Below, one piece after another: positions 1 through 11,100 of a stretch of 64,000 bases of DNA. The position numbers and the translations under genes are program-made. How positions within the stretch are numbered: the stretch's first letter is position 1; every line of letters starts with the position of its first letter. The stretch lies in assembly GCF_009730915.1 (NCBI RefSeq), contig NC_052475.1, forward strand, positions 124,001 to 188,000, written 5' to 3'. A model generated the notes under the pieces. The model was not told the DNA's origin. It made no database searches and saw only the letters and a list, made by a program, of their open reading frames with translations. Source of the DNA: Dioscorea cayenensis subsp. rotundata. Taxonomy: Eukaryota; Streptophyta; Magnoliopsida; Dioscoreales; Dioscoreaceae.

Positions 1-1148
1 CCCTTGTAATCTACATCCACCTCTAGTAGATTTAGGTGACATTTATTAGCGGAATAGGAATGGAATGAAAATGAAAAAGGGAAAGAGAAAGAAAATAAAG
101 CGGTAGGAATAGAATTAGAAATAAAAACTGTGTTTAGTTTGAAGTAATGTCATTGAGAATGAAAAAAGATAAAATTTATAAATATGATAAAATTACCTTA
201 ATACCTTTAATACAAATAAATAATTTATAGATATAAAATAATGAATAATATTCAATGATAATTTTTTTAATTTATAAAATATTTAAATATCATTGTTAAA
301 AATAATTATTATGATTAAATATTTAAATTAAATATCTCTTTCATGATTATTATAATTATTTAATAATTTTTATTTAATTAAATATGTCTCAAGGTCAAAG
401 TGTCATTTCACTTTAATTATAATAACTAAATACATAAATTAATTATTTTATTTGATTAGATATCTATTAAGGGCAAAAACATCATTTCACTTAAATAACT
501 ATATTACATAATTCATATTACTTATTATTTTTTAATTATTTTAACTAAATACTTAAATTAGTCCATTTTGTTAAATATTATTTATTTTAATTATTATAAT
601 TAGTTATTAAAATTAATAATTTTTATTTAATTAAATCTAATCAAGGGTAAAAATATCATTTCATCATGAATAATGTTCATTACTCCTCATTCCTCCCAAT
701 TTTAGGGGTAATACAACTCCTTAACTGTAGATAATTGGATTATCTAGAGTGACCATTACCATTCTAATAGTTGGTTACCCAAACATGGAATTAGATTACT
801 ATAGATAATTAATTCCATTCCAATAGCGCCCAATCCTTGCATCTAAACACCCCCAATTTTTTTTTCCTTCATTGTTGTTTTGTCTTTGGTTTTATTTGTT
901 GTTGTTTTTCCACTTGTTGTTTTATTGATGTCTTTCTTAAATAAATTATGGTTTATTCACTTGTGTATATATATAATTAATGTTCACTTTATGAGATAAA
1001 AAAATGTAGCTTTAAATTTAATTAATAATTAAACAAGAGATAGTACCAATTTTGCCTTTAATTATCGCAATACCTTAAAAAATAATAGCTACAGTAAGGG
1101 GAAAAAAAGCAAAAAGGTATTACAATCTAAAGCTGGTGATCTATGGTA
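1..1148. other. AT-rich intergenic DNA
   Basis: Very AT-rich sequence with runs of alternating A/T and short direct similarities such as repeated phrases resembling 'aaatatcatttca'. No reading frame with protein-like composition is visible. It is probably decayed transposon sequence, but no termini could be defined. Confidence 0.5.
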
Positions 1149-1403
1149 TCAAACTGCAAAGCCCTGTTCAAGCAAGATTGAGTGTTGACGGTGACGGACT
1201 ATCACCAGGCAAGTAAGACTCAAGACCGAGGAAATCCTCTTGATGGCAGGAGGGACGAAGGATTGGCTAAATTGGTTGGAGGAGCGCACCGAGCACGTGG
1301 TTGGGCGCCACGATGATTTGCTAGGAAGCTTCAGCAAGGGAGCAGACCCCTCTAGACTCTTATGTGCTAGGTTAGAAGACCTAGGCCTACAGAATTTGGA
1401 GTT

Positions 1404-1667
1404 ATGAAGTTATGGTGGAGAAGCCGAAGGGTCGAGGATGCTCAAGTAGGACAGAAGTCCTTCAGTTCATGGGAGGAACTGAAAAAGGAGCTGAAGGTCC
1501 AGTTTTTTCCTTGCGACACAAGTTGGGTTGCAAGGCTCGCCTTGTCAAAGTTGAGGCAAACCGGCACTATCTGGGAGTATGTGAAGGCATTCACATTTCT
1601 TATGCTCGACATCACCGACATGTCCAAGGAGGACAAGCTGTTATATTTCATCATTGGATTGGAATAA
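1404..1667 (+). pseudogene. Ty3-gypsy retrotransposon gag fragment
   Basis: An 87-codon frame reads like the conserved core of the plant retrotransposon gag domain. It opens with a WW-R-x(4)-EDAQVG stretch and continues with a SWEELKKELK-x-QF-P block, a short region ending LSKLRQTGTIWEYVKAF, and a closing LDITDMSKEDKLLYFIIGL block. Family knowledge: this arrangement is typical of the capsid part of Ty3-gypsy gag polyproteins in plants. The frame ends at a stop just before a GC-rich element begins, and no protease, reverse transcriptase or integrase is present nearby. It is therefore an isolated dead fragment. The preceding 150 bases (about 1200-1400) may hold more decayed gag leader. Confidence 0.75.
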
Positions 1668-1675
1668 GAATGCAA

Positions 1676-2790
1676 GCGGGGCGGGGCGGGGCGGGGAATG
1701 GGATCCCTTTCCACGGGCAGGGATTCTCCGCCTCAAAATTCCCCATGGGGAGAAATTCCCCCTACTCACTCCCCCGTGGGGATCCCCGCGAGGTCGGGGA
1801 ATACTCTCGGGGACAAGGAATTCCTATTCCATCAAATTGTTTTTCTTAATTACACATGTAACACATCATATATGAAATTTTTAAAAATAAACAAAATATT
1901 CCTCAAAATAAGTATTATTTAATGTATAAGAAAACAACAAACTAATGAACTAATCGATGGTATAAAGAATTGAAGATGGGGAACTGCGGAAGTTGGGATT
2001 TCATAAGAGATGTTCCACTTACAAGTTGAGATTTCATAAGAGATGTTCTACTTACAAATTGAGATTTCAATAAAGTTGATAAATTAATCAATTTAATCTA
2101 AATTTTAATATAACATATTTATCTATAGGAAATAAAAAGTTTTGATTAAAATTTTTAAAACAATTTTTCATATAATTATCTCCAAGTATTACATTGAAGT
2201 AACACTAGTTTTTAATTTTATTAGTTTGAGTTTTAATTTTATAAATATATTATATAATCATTTTATTAAAATAATTTAAGATTTTATTAAATAAATATGT
2301 TTTAATGAAATATATAAATATAAATAGTTAATAAGTTGTATAAAATAATTGTGAGTCCCATTTTATAATATAAAGATAAATTAATGAGCAAGAGTTTAAA
2401 TGTTTAATGGATTGAAAAAATAATATTTATAATATATAATATTATTTCAAATTTATTGTTACAATTAAATTAAGTTTCTATTAAATATGAAAGTTATATT
2501 TACTGAAACTTATTAATAATTAAAAAAATTAACAAATAAATATTTATTGATTATATATATAATATTATATTAATGTTGAAATAATCTTTAACAAATATAC
2601 TAAAAATATATAATATATATTTTTTGTTGGGGAATCCCTGTGCACCACGGGGAGCGGGGTGGGGATCCCCGTGGGGCGGGGAGAGCATTCCCAGCTCCCG
2701 TCCTGCCCCGCTAGGCGGAGAGGAATTTTTCCCCGTTCCCCGCCCCGGAGGGATGTTTCGGGTAATCCCTGCCCCACTAGCATCCCTAGA
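1676..2790. mobile_element. Non-autonomous element with GC-rich inverted ends
   Basis: About 150 bases of extremely GC-rich sequence (tandem GCGGG units, many GGGGATCCCC-like blocks) at 1676-1825 are matched in inverted orientation by a similar GC-rich block at 2625-2790. The 800 bases between them are strongly AT-rich and non-coding. Both ends contain the shared phrases GGGGATCCCC, GGGAATNCTCTC and CGGGGAA. The sharp composition jump and inverted ends indicate a non-autonomous DNA transposon. The superfamily (hAT-like is possible) and target duplication could not be resolved by eye. It sits directly behind the gag fragment. Confidence 0.6.
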
Positions 2791-2814
2791 TTGGAACCAT
2801 GGGAAGCGCTGCCA

Positions 2815-3006
2815 TCACCAACAAAATTTCTGACGGAAACTATCACCAATGGAATATGCCGTTGGTGATAATATGAAATTCCATCACTTATATGTTCTAA
2901 GATGCTAAATCTTTTTTGTTGAAATTACGTCACAAAATCCGTCGGTGATATTGACTTTCATCAACGAAAAAATCCCGTCTCTAATGCCCATGTTTTCTTT
3001 GTAGTG
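2815..3006 (-). mobile_element. CACTA (En/Spm-type) transposon terminus
   Basis: Read on the minus strand, the segment starts at 3006 with CACTACAAAGAAAACATGG, the canonical CACTA terminal motif followed by the A-rich run. It continues with subterminal blocks built on 'atcaccaacgg' and 'gtcggtgat' units in both orientations (2815-2870 and 2930-2960). Only about 190 bases remain. The other terminus is missing or was destroyed by the adjacent GC-rich element. No transposase remains. Confidence 0.75.
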
Positions 3007-3724
3007 GAATCATCATAGGACACAGTACAAATAACCTTGAGAAGGGAGGGACCTGTGTGAAAAATACTTAGAGAAAAAGCTAGCCGACGTCATGAGCAGA
3101 AACTCCTCTCTGACCTTAAAATACTAGCATTTTATAAAAAAGAAACATATATATATATATATATATAAAAGTCGTTCTAGAACCATTTTAATGTATCTTT
3201 ACTAAGTCATCAAGGTAAAGATATTATTATCCCAGAGTAACTTGAAGTATAGACGATGCGAGGAAGAGGACTTCTGCTACCTGTGAATAAGACAAAAATA
3301 GAGGAAGTTGCCGTAGAATCAATGGTTGGCAATGAGCTGCTAGCATCTAGTGATGTTAAATGGTCTTATAGCGTTTTGCTGGGCAGGAATGTGTCCTTTG
3401 CAGTGAGGGGAACATGGAACCTTGCAACGAATTCCATAAGCTGCATGGGGCATGGGAATGCAGCGAATGCTGTGTATATATATAGTTTTCTGCCTCTTAT
3501 TTCCACAACCAAGTGAACTCACGTGCTCACTAAACCAACGAGACGATGAAGGTGGACTCTCATGGCAAAGGGGACGGAGGTAATAACAACATGTCCCTTC
3601 AAGGTGTTCAAATTTTATGTGGTTTCAAGTTTTTCCAAGTTATATTGATAAATACTGATCATGATCGTAAGTTTTACAACATTTCTCCCTTGTTAGTATT
3701 CTGCATTTTAGTACTAGATATACT

Positions 3725-4740
3725 ATGATCTGCACCATCCATCAACCAAGCATTGGTTTCTTTGAATCTTACAATGAGGTTAATTAGTTCTCTGTTACCT
3801 CTTTGGTATGTTTCTTGTCAATGCTAGCAACACAGCGTGTGGCTCTATTCCGTTTAGAGCTGCCATTGATGAGAACCGGAGGCAAACTATCATATGATTG
3901 CCTCCTTGGCCAATATTCTCAAAGCCTCATTTGAGTATGTACAAGTGAGTTTCTACTTCGTTGAGGAGGGAAAAACAAAGGCATCTCTTAACACACATCA
4001 TCCTGACAAGTATAATTTTTTTATGTAGGCAATTCTGGGGATTTCCAAAATCCAAGGTGGTCAAACCCTGCTACATGGGTGCTTGACATCACTTCCCCAT
4101 CAATTGAGGCTAATCTAAATCTTGATTTTGGCCAGCTTTATATCTCATCATCTCTGTGCATTTAAGTTTGGTGTTGTAAATAATTTACCATAGATGTCCA
4201 ATTGCATCCTTCATCTTTTTCCTCTGGTTCTCTCACTATATTTCTTAATGTTATTCAATAGGACAAGGAGCTCATCAAGGACCTAAGCATTCTTGCACCA
4301 TGTTCCAATGACCTCTACTTCCCTCACAGTGTGCAGAGTTTTGGAAGTATTCAGAGTATTGGTTGCTTCACAAAGCAGCAACAGTCTCACCCACTTCTTC
4401 ATAACTCTAGCTTTGGGTATTCTCCTTGGCACCATGTTTTGGAACAAAGGGAATGCAACTAGTTTCAATTTTTATTTATTACATCCAAGAAATACATCCA
4501 TTTTTACTGTCCAACTGCAACTCTGAACTATGAACAGAAGTAAACAACAAGATGCTCTTAATCTACTTGGGGGTCTTTATTCTATTTTTGCTGTATTTCA
4601 TAGTGCCCTCATTACCAAATTAGTGCCACTCATCATCTCCACTGAGAGACCACTTTTCTACAGGCTAGGGTAAGAGCAACACGAATGTATTCAGCATTGG
4701 CCTATGCGTTAGCTTTGGTAAATAACCATTGCTACCTATT
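3725..4740 (+). pseudogene. ABCG/PDR-type ABC transporter fragment, decayed
   Basis: Pieces of the second half of a plant pleiotropic-drug-resistance (full-size ABCG) transporter appear in order but in shifting frames. First is the H-loop phrase CTIHQPSI near 3731. Next is the LMRTGGKLSYDCLLGQYSQSL block near 3860-3950. An AILGISKIQGG / PATWVLDITSPSIEA block follows near 4028-4140. ELIKDLS...CSNDLYFP lies near 4265-4325, then the transmembrane start LALGILLGTMFWNKGN near 4410-4455. Last is LNLLGGLYSIFAVFHSAL with ERPLFYR near 4560-4665. Family knowledge places these between nucleotide-binding domain 2 and the middle of transmembrane domain 2. Frame changes between blocks and the absence of the rest show it is dead. 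Some exon-intron structure survives, so it is a genomic fragment rather than a retrocopy. Confidence 0.8.
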
Positions 4741-4939
4741 TTCAGACTTTTTAATTTTTAACACACACACACACACACATATATATATACACATATATTT
4801 AAGATTGTCTGCATCGCAAGTAAGCATTGAGATTGTTTACATTGTAATCCAAAATCTTGTTTACAACCTGCTCTACTTCTCCGTATTATAATCTGTCAAG
4901 ATGGAATTTATTCTCTACTCAGACCAGTAGGGTATCTTT

Positions 4940-6108
4940 TTTTTTGGAAAGGGATGGTTAGCTGCTTACCAGCTCTTAGGGGGTTGTATTGGGTGTAATG
5001 TCACTTCTGGACATGAGACATTATTCTGGAAAGATCGCTTGGCTCAATGGTTGTGCACCCATGTTCTTATGGCCGGATACTTATAGAAACGCACAACATC
5101 CAAATGGTTTTGTGCGGGATCTCGCCCATTTGTTAGATGAAGCCCCATTCATCGAGGAGCCGCCTATTCGAGTACACAATAATCGTCTGCGACCACAGAT
5201 TAGGGAAGCGGGAAATAAGAAATAATGGTTGCTCACGGTAATGGTGCCTTCTTGGTGAAGTCCTTCTATAATTTTCTGAATGACGGCGGGTTGCGTTGCC
5301 CTGTGGCTAGGTTTTTCTGTCGTAACTTTTGCCCTAAGAAAATAAATCTGCTTAACTGGCTGGTATGGAAAGATAAGGTTCATACTCTGGAGAATCTTGC
5401 AAAACGTAAATGCAATAAGCTACCGACCGCTACTTGTGTGATACGTCACTTAGCAATCGAATCGGTTGATCATCTCTTTACACAGTGTTCTTTTGTACAA
5501 CAAATATGGGGTCACTTCTATAGGCTCTTTCAGCTTCCTGAACGACCTCTATCTATGAGTAACCTGTGGGACTCATGGAGGACGCTAGTTCTATATTCCA
5601 TGCGGGAGATGGGGAATTTAGTGGTGAAAGCACTTGTTTGGAATATATGGCTTGCTAGGAATGATTGTATTTTTAATGCCATTATTGTGCCTACTGATGT
5701 CATTATTCTTAAGATTGACTGTATGCTTTTATCCTGGTTCTCTGATGTTACAGACGAAGCAAAAGCGAAGTTGGAAGACTCCATGACAACCATTCGCCGT
5801 AGTATGGAGTTTCCTGGACCTCGAGCTGAGGAATCTAGTGGGGTTCCGACGTTGGAGGCACTTGGACCGAGTGTGGGCTAGATTTTTTATTTTGTTTTGG
5901 GGCCAGGAGGATGGACTTCTTTCCTCCTTGTTTTCAATTACTTGCGTTTGTTTTCTTTTGAGTTGTTTCACCACATCTAGTGGTGCTAGGTGTTTATTTT
6001 TGCTTGTTCTTTTATCGTGTGGGTAGATTGTTGTATTTCATTTGTCTTTTAATTGAAGTGGTTTATCTACCTTTTCAAAAATAAATAATAATAATAATAA
6101 TAATGCAA
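4940..6108 (+). mobile_element. 5'-truncated L1-type LINE
   Basis: Frames at about 4989-5225 and 5225-5881 give the C-terminal part of a plant LINE ORF2. The second contains CPKKINLLNWLVWKDKVHT and C-x-IRHLAIESVDHLFTQC-x(4)-IWGHF, the zinc-ribbon-like region (zf-RVT) that follows LINE reverse transcriptase. A stop splits the two frames. The copy has a T-rich 3' UTR and ends in an A-rich/(TAA)n tail at 6079-6108, the expected 3' end of an L1-type insertion. The reverse transcriptase core and endonuclease are absent, so it is dead on arrival. Confidence 0.85.
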
Positions 6109-7960
6109 TTTGAATTAAAATTAAATAAAGTGATTCATGACTTTATCTAATGGAATCCTAAGTTAACTTTAATTGCCATTTTGGATAATGATCTACAATG
6201 GAGTTAATATCCTTTGATGGTAAAGATTATATTTAGTACATCACCAAAAGTCTCCTATCTAATATTTTGGAAAACCCAGTTCCATCGACGGGAGAGAATG
6301 TGATAGATTGGAAGAGTCTGCGGATTCTTCAAATGCAGATCTTAATCCCTTTGTGCGTATTGTCTGAATTGCTATGGCTGAAGGTAAGTGATCATGCTTC
6401 CGCTATTACATTAATTATTCAATTAATTTGACATATTAAATACCTTACTCTAATTTTATAATTTGACATAATTAAATAAGTAAATATTGTATGCCAATTA
6501 ATTTCAAACACAGCAAATATGTTCCTTTGGTTCCTCTGCTTCGTGTTTTATGTGCTCCATTTACTTTGCTTTGTACAACGTGATGGTGACAGCATTCACT
6601 CCCATTCCTAACAATATCATATCCTTCATCTCAGTCTTCACAGTACCTAAACTCAAAATCAAACACACGTGGAGTTTTACATGAACGCCATTATTCCGTC
6701 TTTCATGCAGCCGACCCTTGTGCAGTGGAGGTGGTACTACTGGGTTAATATGTCCAATGTTCTTAACTATTTTTGGGCTAGTGACATCTCAACGTGGGGA
6801 TAAAACAAACTCGGTTGACAAGGCCTAACATTAATTATGAGTTTTCCTTGGAAGAAATTAATACTGGGTTTTAATTTCCAGCAAGGTTTTTCTCCCTGTA
6901 GTTCACGCTGAGTTTGTGCTAATCTTCTTCTTTGTCTTTGCATGCATTAATTATACTTAACTCCACCAAGTTCCTCAACAACGAACCAAAATAGGCAAAG
7001 AGTACTATATTTTTATGAACCAAATTTATGACAACATCCGAGTTCTGTAACATTTTCACTGTACTTGAATTGAAAATGGCTCCACCACGAACTGTAGGCC
7101 GGGCTGACTACTGTGTGTGTAATGTATGCATGTGGTCCCATTCCAAATATATTTTAGTATTATTTTATACAAGACGAGATACATGCATGCAATAAGCAAA
7201 AGTGCAAACTGACCACCGTTGCAGTCCTTTCCATCGCTCTCAGCGGATCAAAGCATCATCATCCGGGATCCAAAGAAAATTCCTTTCTCTTCTTCATTGA
7301 TCATTGGCCCACATCCTCCCTAGAAATCAAGTTATCAACAACCGCTAAATAAAAAATAATCCTCAATGATATATTTTTAAAATTTCAAAAACCTTCATTG
7401 TAAAAAACAAATGCCAACAGCCAACTCATCTAGGTATTCTTCGTCGTGCCCCTACTCATTAGGAGATCCTTTTTACCCTTGGGAGCTTTTTTTGCCACTC
7501 TCTTTATGCTCTTTTTACTCTTCTTTATGTTTTTTTTTCTCATCCTGAGATTGGTGGATGACGTTATGCTCTTTTGGTTCATCATATATGATTACTCTAT
7601 ATATTTTATATTTAGTTTTGTGTACTTGATTGTTGCACTGTTGTCTTACTACTTTTAGTTTAATTAATGCATTTATGGACCATTTCTTTAAAAAGGTAAA
7701 AAAAATCTCGTCTATCATTGCAAAAAATCAGTTTGTTTATAACCGAAATTCAAATTCATGAGCATTGTTATAACTTATAATTAGAGCTACCAATTTTGTT
7801 TTAAATTTAGCGGGATCTCTTAACTTTAACTCCTTGGTAGGAATTGTAATTTAATTTCCAAAATTAGAGTAGCGGCAGTAAAGTAATTATTATTATTATT
7901 ATTGTTAAGTTAAGTGAAAGAAAAGCAGCGCGCCAAAAAGCTACCAACCTTTCGTTTCTG
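6109..7960. other. Intergenic region upstream of SBE2
   Basis: No supportable gene was seen. The sequence is moderately AT-rich with short open frames of low-complexity translation only. Its last few hundred bases are presumably distal promoter of the starch branching enzyme gene. Confidence 0.4.
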
Positions 7961-7967
7961 ATCTCCT

Positions 7968-8015
7968 CCACGTGGCCCCCATCATATCACTTTGCTGTCA
8001 GTTCCACTATAAAAG
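7968..8015 (+). promoter_or_regulatory. SBE2 core promoter: G-box and TATA box
   Basis: A perfect palindromic G-box CCACGTGG lies at 7968-7975 (core CACGTG 7969-7974). A TATA box TATAAAAG lies at 8008-8015, about 190 bases before the chosen start codon. Spacing to the TATA box suggests transcription starts near 8040. G-boxes bind bZIP and bHLH factors and often mediate ABA, light or sugar responses in plants. That role here is inference. Confidence 0.6.
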
Positions 8016-8195
8016 GCATTGTGGGGCCCCACTTGCAGGGGATCCACACCATTCACGCAGGGCTGAGTGAGCCGTACACGTAGCAACACGGCTCTGCTTC
8101 TTCTTGCGCTCCGTTTCCATTAAACTTATCATCCCTCTCCCTGAACCCTTTGTCTCTTGATCTTTCTTGAACCCCCTGAAGAAAACCCCATCGAG

Positions 8196-11100
8196 ATGCC
8201 GTTTGCTCTCTCCGGGATCCTCCTTCCTACTGTGCCGGGAACGTCCTCCCGATCCGATTTTCGCGGCGTCCGCCGGAGTAGAGCGAACGTCTCATTTCTT
8301 TCCACCACGACGAACTCCAACTCTAGTGAGTGAGATCTCTTCATCTTTCTTCGTTTTTTCTTTTTTTCCTTTCCTTTTCTTCTTATTGGCTGCAAAGTTT
8401 TGGTGTGATTGGTGTCAAATATGGTATCCCGTGCTTCTTCGGGATGAGCGTTCCCGTGGTGATCTTTTTATTTTTAGTAGATTTGCCTTTTTCTTTTTTG
8501 GTTTTCTTTTCTCTGATCTGATTGGTTTTGTCCTTTTTTTTTTTGCTGTGATTCTGTTTTGTTCTTGGTTTTGGATTGGTATGTGAGTGATGGTTGTGGT
8601 TCTTTTCTCGATCTTGGATTGGCCCTGCTTGGTTTAATGCTAACCTTATTCTTCTTTTTAGGGAAGATATGTGCTTCGCTCTCTCCTTCTCCTTCTTTTG
8701 ACTCGGATTCTACTTCTACGACTGTGGCTGCTGCTGGTGGGAAAGTTCTTATCCCAGGTGGCGAGAGCCAAGAATCTACTCCCCCTGCAATCAAGGATCC
8801 TCAGGTAGCCGATAAAGATCACAAGGTATAATCAACTCTGTTTTTGTTATTATTATTATTTTAAAAAAAAATATATAGAAAAGAAAAATAAAAAACCAAG
8901 AATTGTGAATCTTAAGATTTTCCTGTATAATCAAGAGTGTTTGATTTACTCTAGTTTCACATTGTGGGTTTTGTTGATTTCTTGAAAGAAGAAAAAGAAA
9001 ATTCAAGGACGCCCCTATCAATTGTGGATGTTAAGATTTCCCTTTATATTTTGCACAGGTGTTTGAAGATGTAGTAATTTTACCCACCGAAGTTGAGAGT
9101 GCCATTGAAATTGAACAAAAATCTGTTGCTTCAGAAACCCTTGTTGAGGTGGATAGTGCCATTGAAGTTGAACAAAAATTTGTTGCTTCAGAAACCCTTG
9201 TTGAGGTGGATAGTGCCATTGAAGTTGAACAAAAATTTGTTGCTTCAGAAACCCTTGTTGAGGTGGATAGTGCCATTGAAGTTGAACAAAAATCTGTTGC
9301 TTCAGAAACCCTTGTTGAGGTGGATGGTGCTATTGGAGTTGAACAACAATCTTTTGCTTCAGAAACCCTTGTTGAGGTGGAAGGTGGTGAGCTTCCTGAG
9401 TCTTTGGCCACTGTGAAAATTGATGAGCCAATGGAAGAGAAATTAGGAGTTATTCCTCCCCCTGGTAGTGGCCAGAAAATTTATGAGTATGACCCTCAGT
9501 TAGAAGCTCATCGAGCACATCTTGACTACAGGTGAGAAACACTTACAATTTTATGATTGTGATGTATTTTCAGATAGACTTTGGTTATTACTGTATTTAT
9601 ATCTATAGACTATAGGTAACAGATGGATGTTTGTATCTTCTTACTATTTGGCTTTTCACATTATGGATTCTTCTTTGATGTTCCTTTTGGAAGTACAATG
9701 TGCTGCCTGGCTGCATCTAGCAAGAGTCTTTTGGGGATTGTTCCTGCGTGAATGTCGTATCTATGATGCTACCATAGCTAAAGTTATCTTTCTTCAAGTG
9801 CAGATATAGCCAATACAAGAGACTGCGTGAGCTTATTGATGAACATGAAGGAGGTTTGGAACCATTTTCTCGTGGCTACGAAAAGTTTGGCTTTATCAAA
9901 AGGTTACCTCTGCATTGCCTTATAAAAGCTGTTTCTATTTTTGAATTTGATCATACAATTCTCATTTCCATCTAGAATTGAGGGTTTTGTCTCTACTCGA
10001 TAATATTCTTTTTATTCTTATTTCTATATGTATCAATTGTGCCAAGCCAACTTTATTTTTAGTATATATGTTGTGATTAGCAATTAAATCTTGCATGATG
10101 CATTTTTGGTTTTTGTCTAGATTTTTCCTTGTATGCTGCACAAAGATGAGTTTGATCATCTGCTTTATCTTATTCCTTTTACTTAGGTTGATTGCTTTAG
10201 GTTATGATTTGCTCAAATGCTGGTGATAGTTCTCACAATTATGTATGATGAACCTTTCTTCTTCTTCTTTTTTTCCCAGTGACAACGGCATAACGTATCG
10301 GGAATGGGCCCCTGGAGCAAAGGTTTGTTGGTAAACATGGCTTTGCTCTGTGTGTGTGTGATTGGTCATGATGATGATCCATTTTTAATCTATGTATTAC
10401 CAGGGGTTGATTCTCTTAAATGTCTGGATTTAAAAATCTATTTCAACAATAGCATCCTTGTCTTTTAGTACCCGAAAATAATGTCGTTCATTTGCTTTCA
10501 GTGGGCAGCACTAATTGGAGATTTTAACAATTGGAATCCTAATGCTGATGTCATGACGAAGGTATGCTACTATCCATGCTTCCTTTTAGACTATAATATT
10601 TTGCTAGGATCTATTTATTACCTTTTTCATTATCGTGAGCAGCTCTTGCTTCAGCTAATTCTTTTTACTCATATTACTTGTAGAGGGTTGTCTACTGATT
10701 TATATTAGACTTTCCTGAAACACAAATTTTGAACAACAATAAGGTGGATGATTCATTGGTAAATTGTTAGTGCTGTGAAAGCACGAAAGGTGGTCTTGTA
10801 ATAAAGATCTCCATCCCTATGTTAGATAGATTCTGTTGTAAATTTATTTTCCTTATGTAAAGAATTGGAGGCCTTTGTTTTTTTTTTTTTATGAAGCCAG
10901 AGTTTAAGGTCTTGATCTTAGGTTGAAAACTCTCAGTCTTTTGAATTGAGTTTTTAGCTTCATTTTAAGGTGTTTGAGTTTCAATGGTTGATAAACAAAC
11001 TAATGATTTTATTATATGGGTGACGACTCTAATGCTCGACTGTCTAGAATGAATTTGGCGTGTGGGAGTTATTTTTGCCCAACAATGCAGATGGCTCACC

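Noticed and set aside
3256-3516. 86-codon frame between the CACTA end and the PDR fragment
   Set aside because: No similarity to PDR or other families that I can see; not retained.
8167-8586. 139-codon frame over the SBE2 leader and intron 1
   Set aside because: Different frame from the transit peptide; its phenylalanine-rich tail is the T-rich intron. The ATG at 8196 continues in phase into all later exons.
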